Source: Microsaccharimonas sp964523145 | GTDB taxonomy: Bacteria; Patescibacteriota; Saccharimonadia; Saccharimonadales; Saccharimonadaceae | Assembly: GCA_964523145.1 (NCBI GenBank) | Contig: CAZFYB010000006.1 | Location: forward strand, 6,453 to 70,452 | Direction: 5' to 3' | DNA length: 64,000 nucleotides | Shown: positions 54,099-62,185 of the stretch, piece by piece | How the letters are laid out: the number at the start of each line of letters is the position of its first letter | Numbering within the stretch: the first letter of the stretch is position 1 | Made by a program: the position numbers and the translations under genes | Notes under the pieces: generated by a model | The model's database searches: none | The model's input: the letters and a program-made list of their open reading frames with translations, nothing else | Told to the model about the DNA's origin: nothing

Positions 54099-54812
54099 AT
54101 GGACATCGCTTCATCCCTCGCTGTTGTCGCCCTTGCGGCGCTCATTCACGCCAGCTTTCAACTGAGCGTGAGCGTACTTACATTGCTAAGCGGCCATGCG
54201 ATTGGTGCTAAAAAATCACAAGCTCGTATTTTACGGCTGACTTTCGGCTATATTACGGGTGCAGCGGTTATGACCCTGCTGTTGCTCTCCTTCGTTTCCC
54301 TCCTGTTTCTTCACCTTTTCGGCTCTCACACCCCACTTATCGTATGGGCAATTGTGTGTGGCCTCGTGCTCGGCATTGGCATTGCAGTGTGGCTGTTTTA
54401 TTACCGCAAAGAACAAGGCACTAAGCTTTGGATCCCTCGTTCATTTGCCCGCCACCTTACCGAACGAAGCAAAGCAACACACTACAGCAGCGAAGCATTT
54501 AGCCTCGGCCTCACCAGCGTTATAAGTGAACTACTGTTCGTTATTCCTTCAATGGCAATTAGCGCGCTCGTATTACTAGAACTCCCCGCTGAATGGCAAC
54601 TTATTGGTATCGCAATTTACACGCTTATTTCACTTATGGGATTGCTGATTGTATGGGCATTAGTCGGCGGCGGTACATCGCTGAGCGTTATTCAAAAATG
54701 GCGCGAAACTAACAAGCGATTTTTACAATTTGCCGGCGGAAGCGCATTAGTCGCCCTTGGGTTCTTTGTATATGTTAGTAAGATTCTTGCCGAAGCATCG
54801 GGAGCGCTGTAA
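54099..54812 (+). CDS. Six-helix membrane protein, unknown
   Basis: A 237-residue protein with about six membrane helices (near residues 3-30, 45-72, 78-100, 135-160, 165-190, 210-230). No family recognised. It overlaps the ATP-cone gene by one base and is in an operon with it and the oxidoreductase. Confidence 0.6.
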   Translation: MDIASSLAVVALAALIHASFQLSVSVLTLLSGHAIGAKKSQARILRLTFGYITGAAVMTLLLLSFVSLLFLHLFGSHTPLIVWAIVCGLVLGIGIAVWLFYYRKEQGTKLWIPRSFARHLTERSKATHYSSEAFSLGLTSVISELLFVIPSMAISALVLLELPAEWQLIGIAIYTLISLMGLLIVWALVGGGTSLSVIQKWRETNKRFLQFAGGSALVALGFFVYVSKILAEASGAL

Positions 54813-55102
54813 TGAGTGCGGGTGGGTTAATTCATATTATAAAGCGCGGCGGTCATCGCCCAAGCGAACCGTTTGACCGCGAAAAGCTCCATCAAAGTAT
54901 TGTTGCCGCCTGTTTAAGTGCCGGCGTACCAACTGGCCACGCTGAAAGTATTGGCCGTAAAGTCAGTGAAGACGTTATTATTTGGCTTGAAGAACGACCC
55001 GAAGTGACCAGCCATGACCTCCGCCGCGTAGCCGCAAAACATTTAAAAACCCACCATCCCGATGCTGCCTATTTATTTGAACAGCACCGGTCGACATTAT
55101 AA
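54812..55102 (+). CDS. Stand-alone ATP-cone domain protein
   Basis: A 96-residue protein made of one ATP-cone (HIIKRGGHRPSEPFDREKLHQSI, then the helix EVTSHDLRRVAAKHL). ATP-cones sense ATP/dATP in NrdR and ribonucleotide reductases; here none of the usual partner domains is attached. It may regulate the adjacent oxidoreductase or a distant reductase. Confidence 0.8.
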   Translation: MSAGGLIHIIKRGGHRPSEPFDREKLHQSIVAACLSAGVPTGHAESIGRKVSEDVIIWLEERPEVTSHDLRRVAAKHLKTHHPDAAYLFEQHRSTL

Positions 55103-55110
55103 GGAGTATT

Positions 55111-56481
55111 ATGGCAAAACACACATTCGACTATGACCTGATTGTTATCGGAAGCGGCGCCGGCGGAAGTGCAGCTGCAACTATTGCCGCTCGTTCTGGC
55201 AAGCGCGTTGCGATTATTGAAGAAGACACTTTTGGAGGCGACTCGCCAAACTGGAGCGATGTCCCAACGAAAGCATTGTTACATGTTGCCAGTATTTACG
55301 ATGAAGCGCGCCATGCCAGCCGTTTCGGCCTGCGTACCTCAACCCTTGGCTATAACTACCCTTCTATTCGTGCCTGGAAAGAAACGGCCGTAAAACGTAC
55401 CGGTGCTGCAAATAATCGCCGTTTTTATGAAAACCACGGTATTAGCGCCTTCAATGGTAAAGCTCATTTCTTAACTCCGCATGAAATCACCGTCAGTCGG
55501 CGCCACCTTTCAGCGGCTAACTTTTTGATTGCGACTGGCTCGGATTGGGCTGCGCCTAAAATTCAAGGTCTTGATGAAGTGCCATACCTTACCCCGCGCA
55601 CTATCCTTGAAAGCCTTCGCCCACCAAAAACGCTATTCATTATTGGTGGTGGAAACTACGGCGTAGAAATTGCCCAGCTTATGGCAACCTTTGGCACCAA
55701 AGTATATATCGCCGAACAAGCCAGCCGATTATTACCACACCAAGATGAAGAAGTAGGCGATACGCTTGAGCGAGTTTTGAGTGAACAAAAGGGAGTAAGC
55801 GTCCTCACTCAATCACGCGTGTTATCGGTTAGTAAAGATGGAATGAATAAAAAAGTATTAATTTCACGCGGTGGTGTTGAAAAATACATTAAAGTCGATG
55901 AAGTGCTGGTTGCTGCTGGTCGCATGCCAAATGTCGACCTTGGCCTCGAAAACGCTTCGGTAAAATACACCCCTAAAGGCATCGAAGTAAACGATTATTT
56001 GCAAACAAGCACCAAACATATTTACGCTGCCGGCGATGTACTTGGCCGCACCAGCCATACCCACTCTGCCTTACTGGAAAGCCGCGTTGCTGCCCATAAT
56101 ATGTTCGAGCGCACCAAAATCATCCCAGATTACACCGGATCGCCTGAATTGATATTTACTACCCCAGAGATTGCCCAAGTCGGCCTATCTGAAGATGATT
56201 GTCGGCGCCGGGATATGGCTATCAACAAAGCAATTGCACCGCTTAATATTATTGCCCGCAGCAACACTTCGGATTTCCGCGATGGATTCGTGAAGATCAT
56301 TACCGATAAAAAAGGTTTAATTTTAGGAGCGACCGTTGTTGCTCCACATGCTGCTGAAATAATCCACGAGCTTGCACTAGCGGTGAAAGTTGGCTTAACC
56401 GCTGCCCAGCTTGCCGATACCCCACATGCATTCTTATCATGGAGCGAAGCCGTTCGCGTTGCTGCCAGTAAGCTCGCCTAA
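55111..56481 (+). CDS. Lpd/MerA-family flavoprotein lacking the redox Cys pair
   Basis: A 456-residue pyridine nucleotide-disulfide oxidoreductase fold: FAD motif VIGSGAGGSAAATIAARSG (near residues 11-29), NAD motif IIGGGNYGVEIAQL (near 176-189), the YAAGDVLG FAD motif (near 308-315), and the dimerisation domain with the C-terminal HAFLSWSEA. The usual GGxCxNxGC disulfide is replaced by GGDSPNWSD: Ser45 and Asp50 stand where the two Cys belong. It therefore cannot do dithiol chemistry; it may be an NAD(P)H oxidase or quinone reductase. Nine bases after the ATP-cone gene. Confidence 0.85.
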   Translation: MAKHTFDYDLIVIGSGAGGSAAATIAARSGKRVAIIEEDTFGGDSPNWSDVPTKALLHVASIYDEARHASRFGLRTSTLGYNYPSIRAWKETAVKRTGAANNRRFYENHGISAFNGKAHFLTPHEITVSRRHLSAANFLIATGSDWAAPKIQGLDEVPYLTPRTILESLRPPKTLFIIGGGNYGVEIAQLMATFGTKVYIAEQASRLLPHQDEEVGDTLERVLSEQKGVSVLTQSRVLSVSKDGMNKKVLISRGGVEKYIKVDEVLVAAGRMPNVDLGLENASVKYTPKGIEVNDYLQTSTKHIYAAGDVLGRTSHTHSALLESRVAAHNMFERTKIIPDYTGSPELIFTTPEIAQVGLSEDDCRRRDMAINKAIAPLNIIARSNTSDFRDGFVKIITDKKGLILGATVVAPHAAEIIHELALAVKVGLTAAQLADTPHAFLSWSEAVRVAASKLA

Positions 56482-56525
56482 CGGCTTGAAATAAAGCGTC
56501 TCATCTGTTATCATAGTCTTTGTAC

Positions 56526-56603
56526 CGCGGGGTGGAGCAGCCTGGTTAGCTCGTGTGGCTCATAACCACAAGGTCGTAAGTTCAAATCTTACCCCCGCTA
56601 CCA
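56526..56603 (+). tRNA. Initiator tRNA-fMet (CAU)
   Basis: Acceptor arms CGCGGGG and CCCCGCT with an unpaired first position (C1 against T72), the initiator hallmark. Anticodon loop CTCATAA, CCA encoded. Confidence 0.9.
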
Positions 56604-56605
56604 AG

Positions 56606-56640
56606 AAAGACTTTTCAAAGACTGAAAGGTCTTTTTTGTT
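56606..56640 (+). terminator. Terminator after tRNA-fMet
   Basis: AAAGACTTTTC and GAAAGGTCTTT, 11 bp with one G-T pair, followed by TTTTGTT. Confidence 0.85.
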
Positions 56641-56667
56641 CCTCGAAAAAAGACTATACTAAACACA

Positions 56668-56952
56668 ATGGCTACTCAACAAACAAACAAAACTTTTCTC
56701 GAGAAATCAGGTACCTACCTGCTCATTATTGGTGTAGCAATGTTTGCCTTTTCGATCATTGCTTCAGTATCACCTGCCGTGCGGTTCCAAGTATATTCAT
56801 TCGTTAAAACTATGCAAAAAGACCAGCTTGTGGGCAATTCATCTAGCACAGGTTCAGTTCAACACGAACTCTACGTTCCCGTTCTTGAACAAGAACGCAC
56901 CGTAGCGGTTGACCCGGGTACTTGTGGCTGCCCTTACTGCTGCAGTATTTAA
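56668..56952 (+). CDS. Small membrane protein with Cys-rich C terminus
   Basis: A 94-residue protein with one membrane helix (about 17-37) and a C terminus CGCPYCCSI with four Cys in the last nine residues. The tail may bind metal or form disulfides outside the cell. TATACT (56655-56660) lies 7 bases before the ATG. No family recognised. Confidence 0.6.
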   Translation: MATQQTNKTFLEKSGTYLLIIGVAMFAFSIIASVSPAVRFQVYSFVKTMQKDQLVGNSSSTGSVQHELYVPVLEQERTVAVDPGTCGCPYCCSI

Positions 56953-56962
56953 CTACAGTTCA

Positions 56963-57862
56963 CTACGAAATCGGCTTACCACCTGTTACGCCAATAATCT
57001 CACCGGTAATATAACTTGATTCTTGCGATGCCAGAAATACATAGGTAGGCGCGAGCTCTGCCGGCTGCCCAGCTCGGCCAATTGGGGTGTCTTTACCAAA
57101 CTCAGCCAGCTTTTCAGGGGGCTGGCCATGACTTGGTTGTAATGGGGTCCATATAGGGCCAGGTGCCACACCGTTTACACGGATCCCTTTTTCAATCAGC
57201 ATCTGCGACAAACCTTTTGTAAATGTAGTAATCGCCCCTTTTGTCGAAGCATAATCTAGTAAGCCCGGCGAAGGTTGATATGACTGGATCGAGGTTGTGT
57301 TAATAATACTTGACCCAGGCTTCATGTGCCGAACAGCCGCTTTTGATAACCAAAACGTAGCAAATATATTCGTTTTAAAGGTATCTTCAAATTGCTCGGT
57401 GGTAAGGTCAAGAATATCTTCAACGAACTCTTGTTTTCCGGCGTTATTCACTAATAGGTCGATTGAGCCAAGCTCACGAATAGTTTCATTTATTAAATCA
57501 TTACAAAAACTCTCGTCTTTTATATCACCTGAAAATACATAGCCTTTTTGACCAGCGGCTTCAATTTGAGCCACTACCTCAAGCGCGTCCTTTTCTTCTT
57601 CAGGTAAACAATTAATCATAACGTCAGCACCTTCACGGGCAAAGGCAATTGCCACCGCTCGGCCAATACCAGAGTCGCCACCGGTTACTAAAGCCCTTCG
57701 ACCCTTCAGGCGACCAGCACCAACATAGGTATTTTCCCCATGGTCTGCCTTTGGCTGTAGCTTAGCATCAAGCCCCGGCTCGGGCTGTGTTTGATCTTGA
57801 GGAATATCAGGTTGCGCATATTGCGTGCGCGAATCTTGCATATCGTGCTGAGTATCTGTCAT
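56963..57862 (-). CDS. SDR-family oxidoreductase (YghA/GS39-like)
   Basis: A 299-residue classical SDR with a 45-residue hydrophilic lead: TGGDSGIGRAVA (near 60-71) NAD(P) motif, NNAGKQ, YASTKGA with the catalytic Tyr and Lys (near 205), and PGPIWTPLQP. Close relatives are general stress proteins. Follows a DUF6496 gene with a GAAGGAG site. Confidence 0.93.
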   Translation of the reverse strand: MTDTQHDMQDSRTQYAQPDIPQDQTQPEPGLDAKLQPKADHGENTYVGAGRLKGRRALVTGGDSGIGRAVAIAFAREGADVMINCLPEEEKDALEVVAQIEAAGQKGYVFSGDIKDESFCNDLINETIRELGSIDLLVNNAGKQEFVEDILDLTTEQFEDTFKTNIFATFWLSKAAVRHMKPGSSIINTTSIQSYQPSPGLLDYASTKGAITTFTKGLSQMLIEKGIRVNGVAPGPIWTPLQPSHGQPPEKLAEFGKDTPIGRAGQPAELAPTYVFLASQESSYITGEIIGVTGGKPIS

Positions 57863-57864
57863 GG

Positions 57865-58044
57865 CTACGACTCCTTCTTCGGTACTTTTGCACCAGCTTT
57901 ACGTGCTTCACTTAACCCAATCGCAACCGCTTGCTTGCGGCTGGTCACTTTTTTATCAGAGTTTCCGCTTTTCAGCTTCCCCTCTTCCATTTCGTGAATA
58001 GCTTTATGCACTTTTTCTTGTGCTTTTGGACCGTACTTTGCCAT
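57865..58044 (-). CDS. DUF6496-like small basic protein
   Basis: A 59-residue protein (MAKYGPKAQEKVHKAIHEME, then SRKQAVAIGLSEARKAGAKV). It resembles small DUF6496/plasmid-stabilisation-type proteins. AGGAGG at 58050-58055 on the complement strand is a full ribosome site. It is cotranscribed with the SDR, which suggests a stress role. Confidence 0.75.
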   Translation of the reverse strand: MAKYGPKAQEKVHKAIHEMEEGKLKSGNSDKKVTSRKQAVAIGLSEARKAGAKVPKKES

Positions 58045-58113
58045 GTCTAACCTCCTATGGATTATATGTTCTATTATCCAAATGTAGCTTAAAAAAAGCT
58101 GGTATGAAGCGTG

Positions 58114-58563
58114 TTAGTCGTTTGAGTTTAGGCTTTTACTATAGCCGCCAAACAAGAAATTTAACCATTGCTGAAGATTGCTCGTGTTTTGTTGCGCAAC
58201 CACCGTTGTGGCAACCGGAGCATCGGCAGCTTTTGCCGCTTCACTATTATCGGGCAAGAGTAATAGTTTTTCACCAGGGCGTACCAAACCAAGTGACTCA
58301 CGCACAGCCAGCTCTTTATATTCATCTGTTTGGTAGTAGCGCTTTTGAAGTTCAAGGCTATCGCGTTGTAACTGTGTTAGTTCAAGTTGGCGATGTTTAA
58401 AATCGACTTCTTTTTGTAAGGTATAATTTCGCTGCATGACCTCGAGTGAACCCCATACCCAACTGGCTGCAATCAAAAAAGCCGCCGCAATCACCACATT
58501 ATTAAACGTGGCGTATTTATGACGCAAAGTATAGATGATTTTTCGTATGTTTATGTCAGGCAT
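58114..58563 (-). CDS. FtsB/DivIC-like septum protein
   Basis: A 149-residue bitopic protein: membrane helix (about 22-40), coiled-coil (about 44-75), and the conserved DEYKELAVRESLGLVRPGEKLL segment (near 78-99) of FtsB/DivIC. It helps assemble the division complex. A TATAAT lies near 58580 on the complement strand. Confidence 0.87.
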   Translation of the reverse strand: MPDINIRKIIYTLRHKYATFNNVVIAAAFLIAASWVWGSLEVMQRNYTLQKEVDFKHRQLELTQLQRDSLELQKRYYQTDEYKELAVRESLGLVRPGEKLLLLPDNSEAAKAADAPVATTVVAQQNTSNLQQWLNFLFGGYSKSLNSND

Positions 58564-58621
58564 ATGATCCTTTGTACTTATTATAGCTCAACAGATTGAA
58601 GTAAGCTATAATAACTGAGTC

Positions 58622-58697
58622 GGGGCTGTAGCTCATCGGTTAGAGCAGGCGGCTCATAACCACTTGGTAGATGGTTCGATTCCATCCAGCCCCACCA
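58622..58697 (+). tRNA. tRNA-Ile2 (CAU), substrate of TilS
   Basis: Acceptor arms GGGGCTG and CAGCCCC, anticodon loop CTCATAA, CCA encoded. The TTAGAGCAGGCG...CTCATAA...CTTGGT body resembles E. coli ileX more than Met tRNAs, so I call it the AUA-reading Ile2, which needs lysidine. Confidence 0.75.
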
Positions 58698-58710
58698 GAA
58701 TTCATCATAT

Positions 58711-58741
58711 AGCAGTCAGGTCTTTCCTGGCTGCTTTTTTG
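58711..58741 (+). terminator. Terminator after tRNA-Ile2
   Basis: AGCAGTCAGG and CCTGGCTGCT (one G-T pair) followed by TTTTTT. Confidence 0.88.
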
Positions 58742-58754
58742 CTATACTAACGAT

Positions 58755-58994
58755 ATGGAAAAAGATACTGCCCAAACACACATAAATCGCAGGGAACGTA
58801 TTCTACAGCATGCCTTTTATTCGAGTGGTGAAGGTTTTCGTAGAATGGCAACAATAGCCGGTGCGGCAATTGTTGTTGATGGCGGCGAAGCTACTATCGG
58901 CGCCGGAGCAAAGCCACCAATAACTAAAGAAGGTGATCCCAAGCTATACAAAGCATATCAAAATTGGCTTATTGATACTGGTCGTAGTTCATAA
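58755..58994 (+). CDS. Small hypothetical protein
   Basis: A 79-residue protein with no recognised domain. TATACT (58743-58748) lies 6 bases before the ATG, which supports a real leaderless gene. Confidence 0.5.
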   Translation: MEKDTAQTHINRRERILQHAFYSSGEGFRRMATIAGAAIVVDGGEATIGAGAKPPITKEGDPKLYKAYQNWLIDTGRSS

Positions 58995-59054
58995 ATTGAA
59001 ACTTGTTGATAATAGGTATATGCCGGTTCAGTAATTACGTTATAATCTACTCAC

Positions 59055-59345
59055 ATGACATTCCTGAAAAAAATCCTCAAAGCTCCCGTTAGTAAAACTC
59101 TTATTATTATGCTTATTTCAGCCACATTATACGTAATATTCGTAACGTGCCTAAACTATTTCTTACGGGTGATGTGCGTAGATGCTCCACAAACAACAGG
59201 AGCTTGCCAAGGCACAGATTTACAAAGGCTAGCCTCTCAAGTTGTCGGTGACTTTGTACAACTTGCCCGAATTACTTTCGTGCTCTCAACTATCATTCTT
59301 ATTTCTCAATTTGTATATCGAGTTATCAAACCCGCTGAAGCTTAG
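59055..59345 (+). CDS. Small two-helix membrane protein
   Basis: A 96-residue protein with two membrane helices (about 15-38 and 70-90) and a short loop with two Cys. TATAAT (59041-59046) lies 8 bases before the ATG. It overlaps the DUF6879 gene by 20 bases (convergent). No family recognised. Confidence 0.6.
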   Translation: MTFLKKILKAPVSKTLIIMLISATLYVIFVTCLNYFLRVMCVDAPQTTGACQGTDLQRLASQVVGDFVQLARITFVLSTIILISQFVYRVIKPAEA

Positions 59346-59862
59346 CGCCCAAAAGCTGCTCTCTTAACTCCAAAAACTCAGAAATAGTATCATTTCCGGT
59401 GTAAAAATCCTGGCTCACGACATACCCAGAGCTATCGTAATTGCCAACCACAACATTCGTCTTATCAAAAATCATCAAATCGCCCGAAGGGAGATCGAGC
59501 ATAGGAATGTCTTTACGATCCAAAAGGTACACATCTTCTCTCCCTACTGGAATATTTCTATTTTTATACACTTCAATTTCCCATTGAACATATTCGGAAA
59601 GTGGATAATCCACAACATGGATGCGCGTCAGCTTTACCCCATCCTCAACTTTTTTGCGACAGTCATTTGCCCATTCAGATGGCTCAGCTTTTATAAGTTC
59701 AATGCTTCGCTCCTTATCACCCGCCATCCAAGCATCGAGTGATTCGCTCTTATCTTCAGCAGAGTAATCCTGCAATACCTCAACCTTAAACCACTCGTTT
59801 TTGAGGTCATTCCATAATTCTCCCCAAACAATACCGGCTTCTAAACGAGGAAGTGTTTTCAT
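59326..59862 (-). CDS. DUF6879 family protein
   Basis: A 178-residue protein with the DUF6879 pattern known from Actinobacteria: FKVEVLQDYS near the start, TRIHVVDYPLSEYVQWEIE (near 98-116), VYLLDR..IPMLDLPSGDLMIFD and VVGNYDSSGY. Its function is unknown; in actinobacteria it is usually beside an XRE regulator, which I do not see here. A TATAAT (59870-59875, complement) lies 7 bases before the ATG. Transfer from an actinobacterial host is plausible. Confidence 0.75.
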   Translation of the reverse strand: MKTLPRLEAGIVWGELWNDLKNEWFKVEVLQDYSAEDKSESLDAWMAGDKERSIELIKAEPSEWANDCRKKVEDGVKLTRIHVVDYPLSEYVQWEIEVYKNRNIPVGREDVYLLDRKDIPMLDLPSGDLMIFDKTNVVVGNYDSSGYVVSQDFYTGNDTISEFLELREQLLGAKLQRV

Positions 59863-59900
59863 ATTGACTATTATAAGGGTTTATTTGGTATTATAAACAT

Positions 59901-60161
59901 ATGGATCGTCCGGAATCACCAGATATCTCAAGTTTTGAGTCTACACTCGACTACGAACCATCGCAACAAACCGATGGATTATATTCAATTCCCAGCGAAT
60001 CATTAGCGCCATCAGAGCCTTTAGCCCCACGAGGAACTTACACAAAGGCCGAAAAAGCACATTTCATTGAAGTCCTTGGTCCAGGTGCACCAGTTGCATT
60101 AGAATCACTGCGCAAATTAACAAAAATTAGAGTTAAAGTGACGAAGCATACAAATCGTTAA
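59901..60161 (+). CDS. Small hypothetical protein
   Basis: An 86-residue protein with a disordered N terminus (repeat of SEPLAP-like residues) and a basic helical C-terminal part. No family recognised. TATTAT lies 6 bases before the ATG. Confidence 0.45.
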   Translation: MDRPESPDISSFESTLDYEPSQQTDGLYSIPSESLAPSEPLAPRGTYTKAEKAHFIEVLGPGAPVALESLRKLTKIRVKVTKHTNR

Positions 60162-60180
60162 AATAGTGGCTTAAGCTTTT

Positions 60181-60477
60181 TTAAACAAACCACGCCACAG
60201 TACAAACATAATCATCGGCCTCGGTTTCATCGATTGGATACACCGGGTCACCAAAAACTTCTATAAATTCACGTTCTACACGGTGCCGTTCCGATGCTTC
60301 GCCACTTACTGTCATTGCAACTATCGAATCTCTATTCGGTGTTGGTAAGTAATGGCGCGTGACCGTAACTTTCGCGCCACCGTCAAACTCCTCCCATATT
60401 TCATGGTCTTGCTGCACTTCGCCTATGGTACTGTAAGGCAGGCTCTCAACAGTTGATTTGATAATTTCACGTTCCAT
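60181..60477 (-). CDS. Small hypothetical protein
   Basis: About 98 residues from ATG at 60475-60477 (MEREIIKSTVESL). Acidic alpha/beta protein with no recognised family; the longer open frame runs into the rdgB promoter region. Confidence 0.5.
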   Translation of the reverse strand: MEREIIKSTVESLPYSTIGEVQQDHEIWEEFDGGAKVTVTRHYLPTPNRDSIVAMTVSGEASERHRVEREFIEVFGDPVYPIDETEADDYVCTVAWFV

Positions 60478-60540
60478 AACAACTATTTTCTCATATAATG
60501 AGTTTATTACTATACGTACAGTTTTTGCTATACTACCTAC

Positions 60541-61092
60541 ATGCTCCCCGTATTTATAACCGGTAATCAAAATAAAATAGATTATCTTTCAAAAACAGTG
60601 GGTATGGAACTCCCGCACGCAAAAATTAATCTCGATGAGATTCAATCGCCCGATCCTAGGGTTGTTGCCGAACATAAAGTGCGCCAAGCCTATGAAGCTA
60701 TCAAAAAACCAGTCCTTGTTGAAGATACTTCGTTGAGTTTTAATGCACTTAACGGACTACCCGGTACCTTTGTTAAGTTTTTTGTTGAATCTGAAAATGG
60801 TTTAGAAAATATGTGCCGTATGCTTGATGGGCTTAATGATCGCAGTGCCTACGCAAGCGCAATTTACGCATATTACGATGGTAAAGAAATAAAAGTATTC
60901 AACGGTAGGTTGGATGGAACAATTGCACAATCCCCTCGTGGTACCGGCGGATATGGCTGGGACCAGATATTCGAACCAGAAGGATATAACGGACTAACCC
61001 GCGCCGAACTTTCTCCCGAGCTCGATCGAGAATCTTACGATAAAATTCGTGATACAGAGTCTTTACGCGCTTTTCTTCAATCTATTCAATAG
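60541..61092 (+). CDS. rdgB: RdgB/HAM1 nucleoside triphosphate pyrophosphatase
   Basis: A 183-residue Ham1-fold enzyme: FITGNQNKIDYL (near 5-16), VLVEDTSLSFNAL (near 58-70), LPGTFVKFF, and GGYGWDQIFEP (near 138-148). It hydrolyses inosine and xanthosine triphosphates. TATACT (60529-60534) lies 6 bases before the ATG. Confidence 0.92.
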   Translation: MLPVFITGNQNKIDYLSKTVGMELPHAKINLDEIQSPDPRVVAEHKVRQAYEAIKKPVLVEDTSLSFNALNGLPGTFVKFFVESENGLENMCRMLDGLNDRSAYASAIYAYYDGKEIKVFNGRLDGTIAQSPRGTGGYGWDQIFEPEGYNGLTRAELSPELDRESYDKIRDTESLRAFLQSIQ

Positions 61093-61109
61093 GCATCGGT
61101 TTCGTGCAA

Positions 61110-61817
61110 CTACCTACCAATTATCAAAACTTCATCAATGAGGCCAGTAAAATAATTCCCAGTTTCCAATGCGCCTATCGTATTGGTTAATGGATTTGGA
61201 ACTGGCTGCCCTGAAACCGATACTAGCTTTGTGCCATCAATATATATTTCCACGAGTCCATTCTCATACTTCTGCACCACATAATGCCACTTTCCATCAC
61301 CAATATTCACATTGGATAGTACGGCATTCCATTGTCCATTATGGCCACCCCTTAGGGTGCAGCTGTAAAAGGCTGAACCTTGCCCGCTAATAATATTGTT
61401 ACTCCCTCCACAATTCGTCACTTTTACCCACGCAGCTTTAATGTAAAAGTTGGCCCCAATTTCAGCTGGTGTCGTAACACGCGTACTGCCATTAAAACTC
61501 AGTGAGCAGCCCGTTCCCGAAGGAGTGTCCGATGACCAGCTCGCCGTTCCAACAATCGTCCCTTGATTTTGCTTCTCACTCTGGTCCTTTACTATACTGC
61601 CGCTACATTCATTAAAGTCATAGATCGCATTAGCATTAAGCATATCTTGAGAACGATTAATTTGTGCCGAATGAGCGCGAGCCGCCGAAGTACGAGTCCG
61701 CTCTTGTATACCGCTATAGGCAACAATCGTAATAGCAGCAAGAATGGCAATCACCACAATAACAATCAGTAACTCTACAATCGTAAAGCCTTTATTTGTC
61801 GTTCGTTTTGCCCACAT
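61110..61817 (-). CDS. Type IV pilin-like protein with LamG-like domain
   Basis: A 235-residue prepilin: KGFTIVELLIVIVVIA holds the peptidase site and the helix; from about residue 60 a LamG/LamGL domain follows (CSLSFNGSTRVTTP, KWHYVVQKYENGLVEIYIDG, TGLIDEVLI). The stalk is short, so this is essentially a pilin helix fused to a lectin-like domain. A second example of the architecture at 10.7 kb. Confidence 0.83.
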   Translation of the reverse strand: MWAKRTTNKGFTIVELLIVIVVIAILAAITIVAYSGIQERTRTSAARAHSAQINRSQDMLNANAIYDFNECSGSIVKDQSEKQNQGTIVGTASWSSDTPSGTGCSLSFNGSTRVTTPAEIGANFYIKAAWVKVTNCGGSNNIISGQGSAFYSCTLRGGHNGQWNAVLSNVNIGDGKWHYVVQKYENGLVEIYIDGTKLVSVSGQPVPNPLTNTIGALETGNYFTGLIDEVLIIGR

Positions 61818-61889
61818 ATACTACGAAGTATAAAGCACAAGCAGCACATGGTCAAAACGAGCCTTCAACAAGTTTGCTATGATAAAAAC

Positions 61890-62123
61890 ATGGAAACTGA
61901 CATAACCGGCCATTATCGCCACTACAAAGGCAACGAATACGAAGTTATTGGCGAAGGAACTCACACCGAAACCGAAGAACGATTTGTCGTCTATAAGGCG
62001 CTCTACGAACCTTACGGTATATGGGTGCGGCCCTTCGATATGTTTTTTGAACCCGTTGTTGTAGATGGGCAAACAGTGCCCCGTTTTGCTAAATTAAAAA
62101 GTCGAAAAGAGCCCGCACCTTAA
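61890..62123 (+). CDS. DUF1653 protein
   Basis: About 77 residues from ATG at 61890 (METDITGHYRHYKG): the compact DUF1653 fold with HYKGNEYEVIGEGTHTET, VVYKALYE and WVRPFDMFFEPV. Function unknown. TATGAT lies 6 bases before the ATG. Confidence 0.85.
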   Translation: METDITGHYRHYKGNEYEVIGEGTHTETEERFVVYKALYEPYGIWVRPFDMFFEPVVVDGQTVPRFAKLKSRKEPAP

Positions 62124-62164
62124 GCGGACGAATGGCTCTCAACCTAAGGGCTGGGCTCTTTTCG
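62105..62164. terminator. Shared terminator of DUF1653 and nrdH genes
   Basis: AAAAGAGCCC (62105-62114) and GGGCTCTTTT (62153-62162), a 10-bp stem with an additional inner CCTTA/TAAGG pair. Confidence 0.7.
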
Positions 62165-62185
62165 TGCCGCGAAGTGCGGGCGGTG

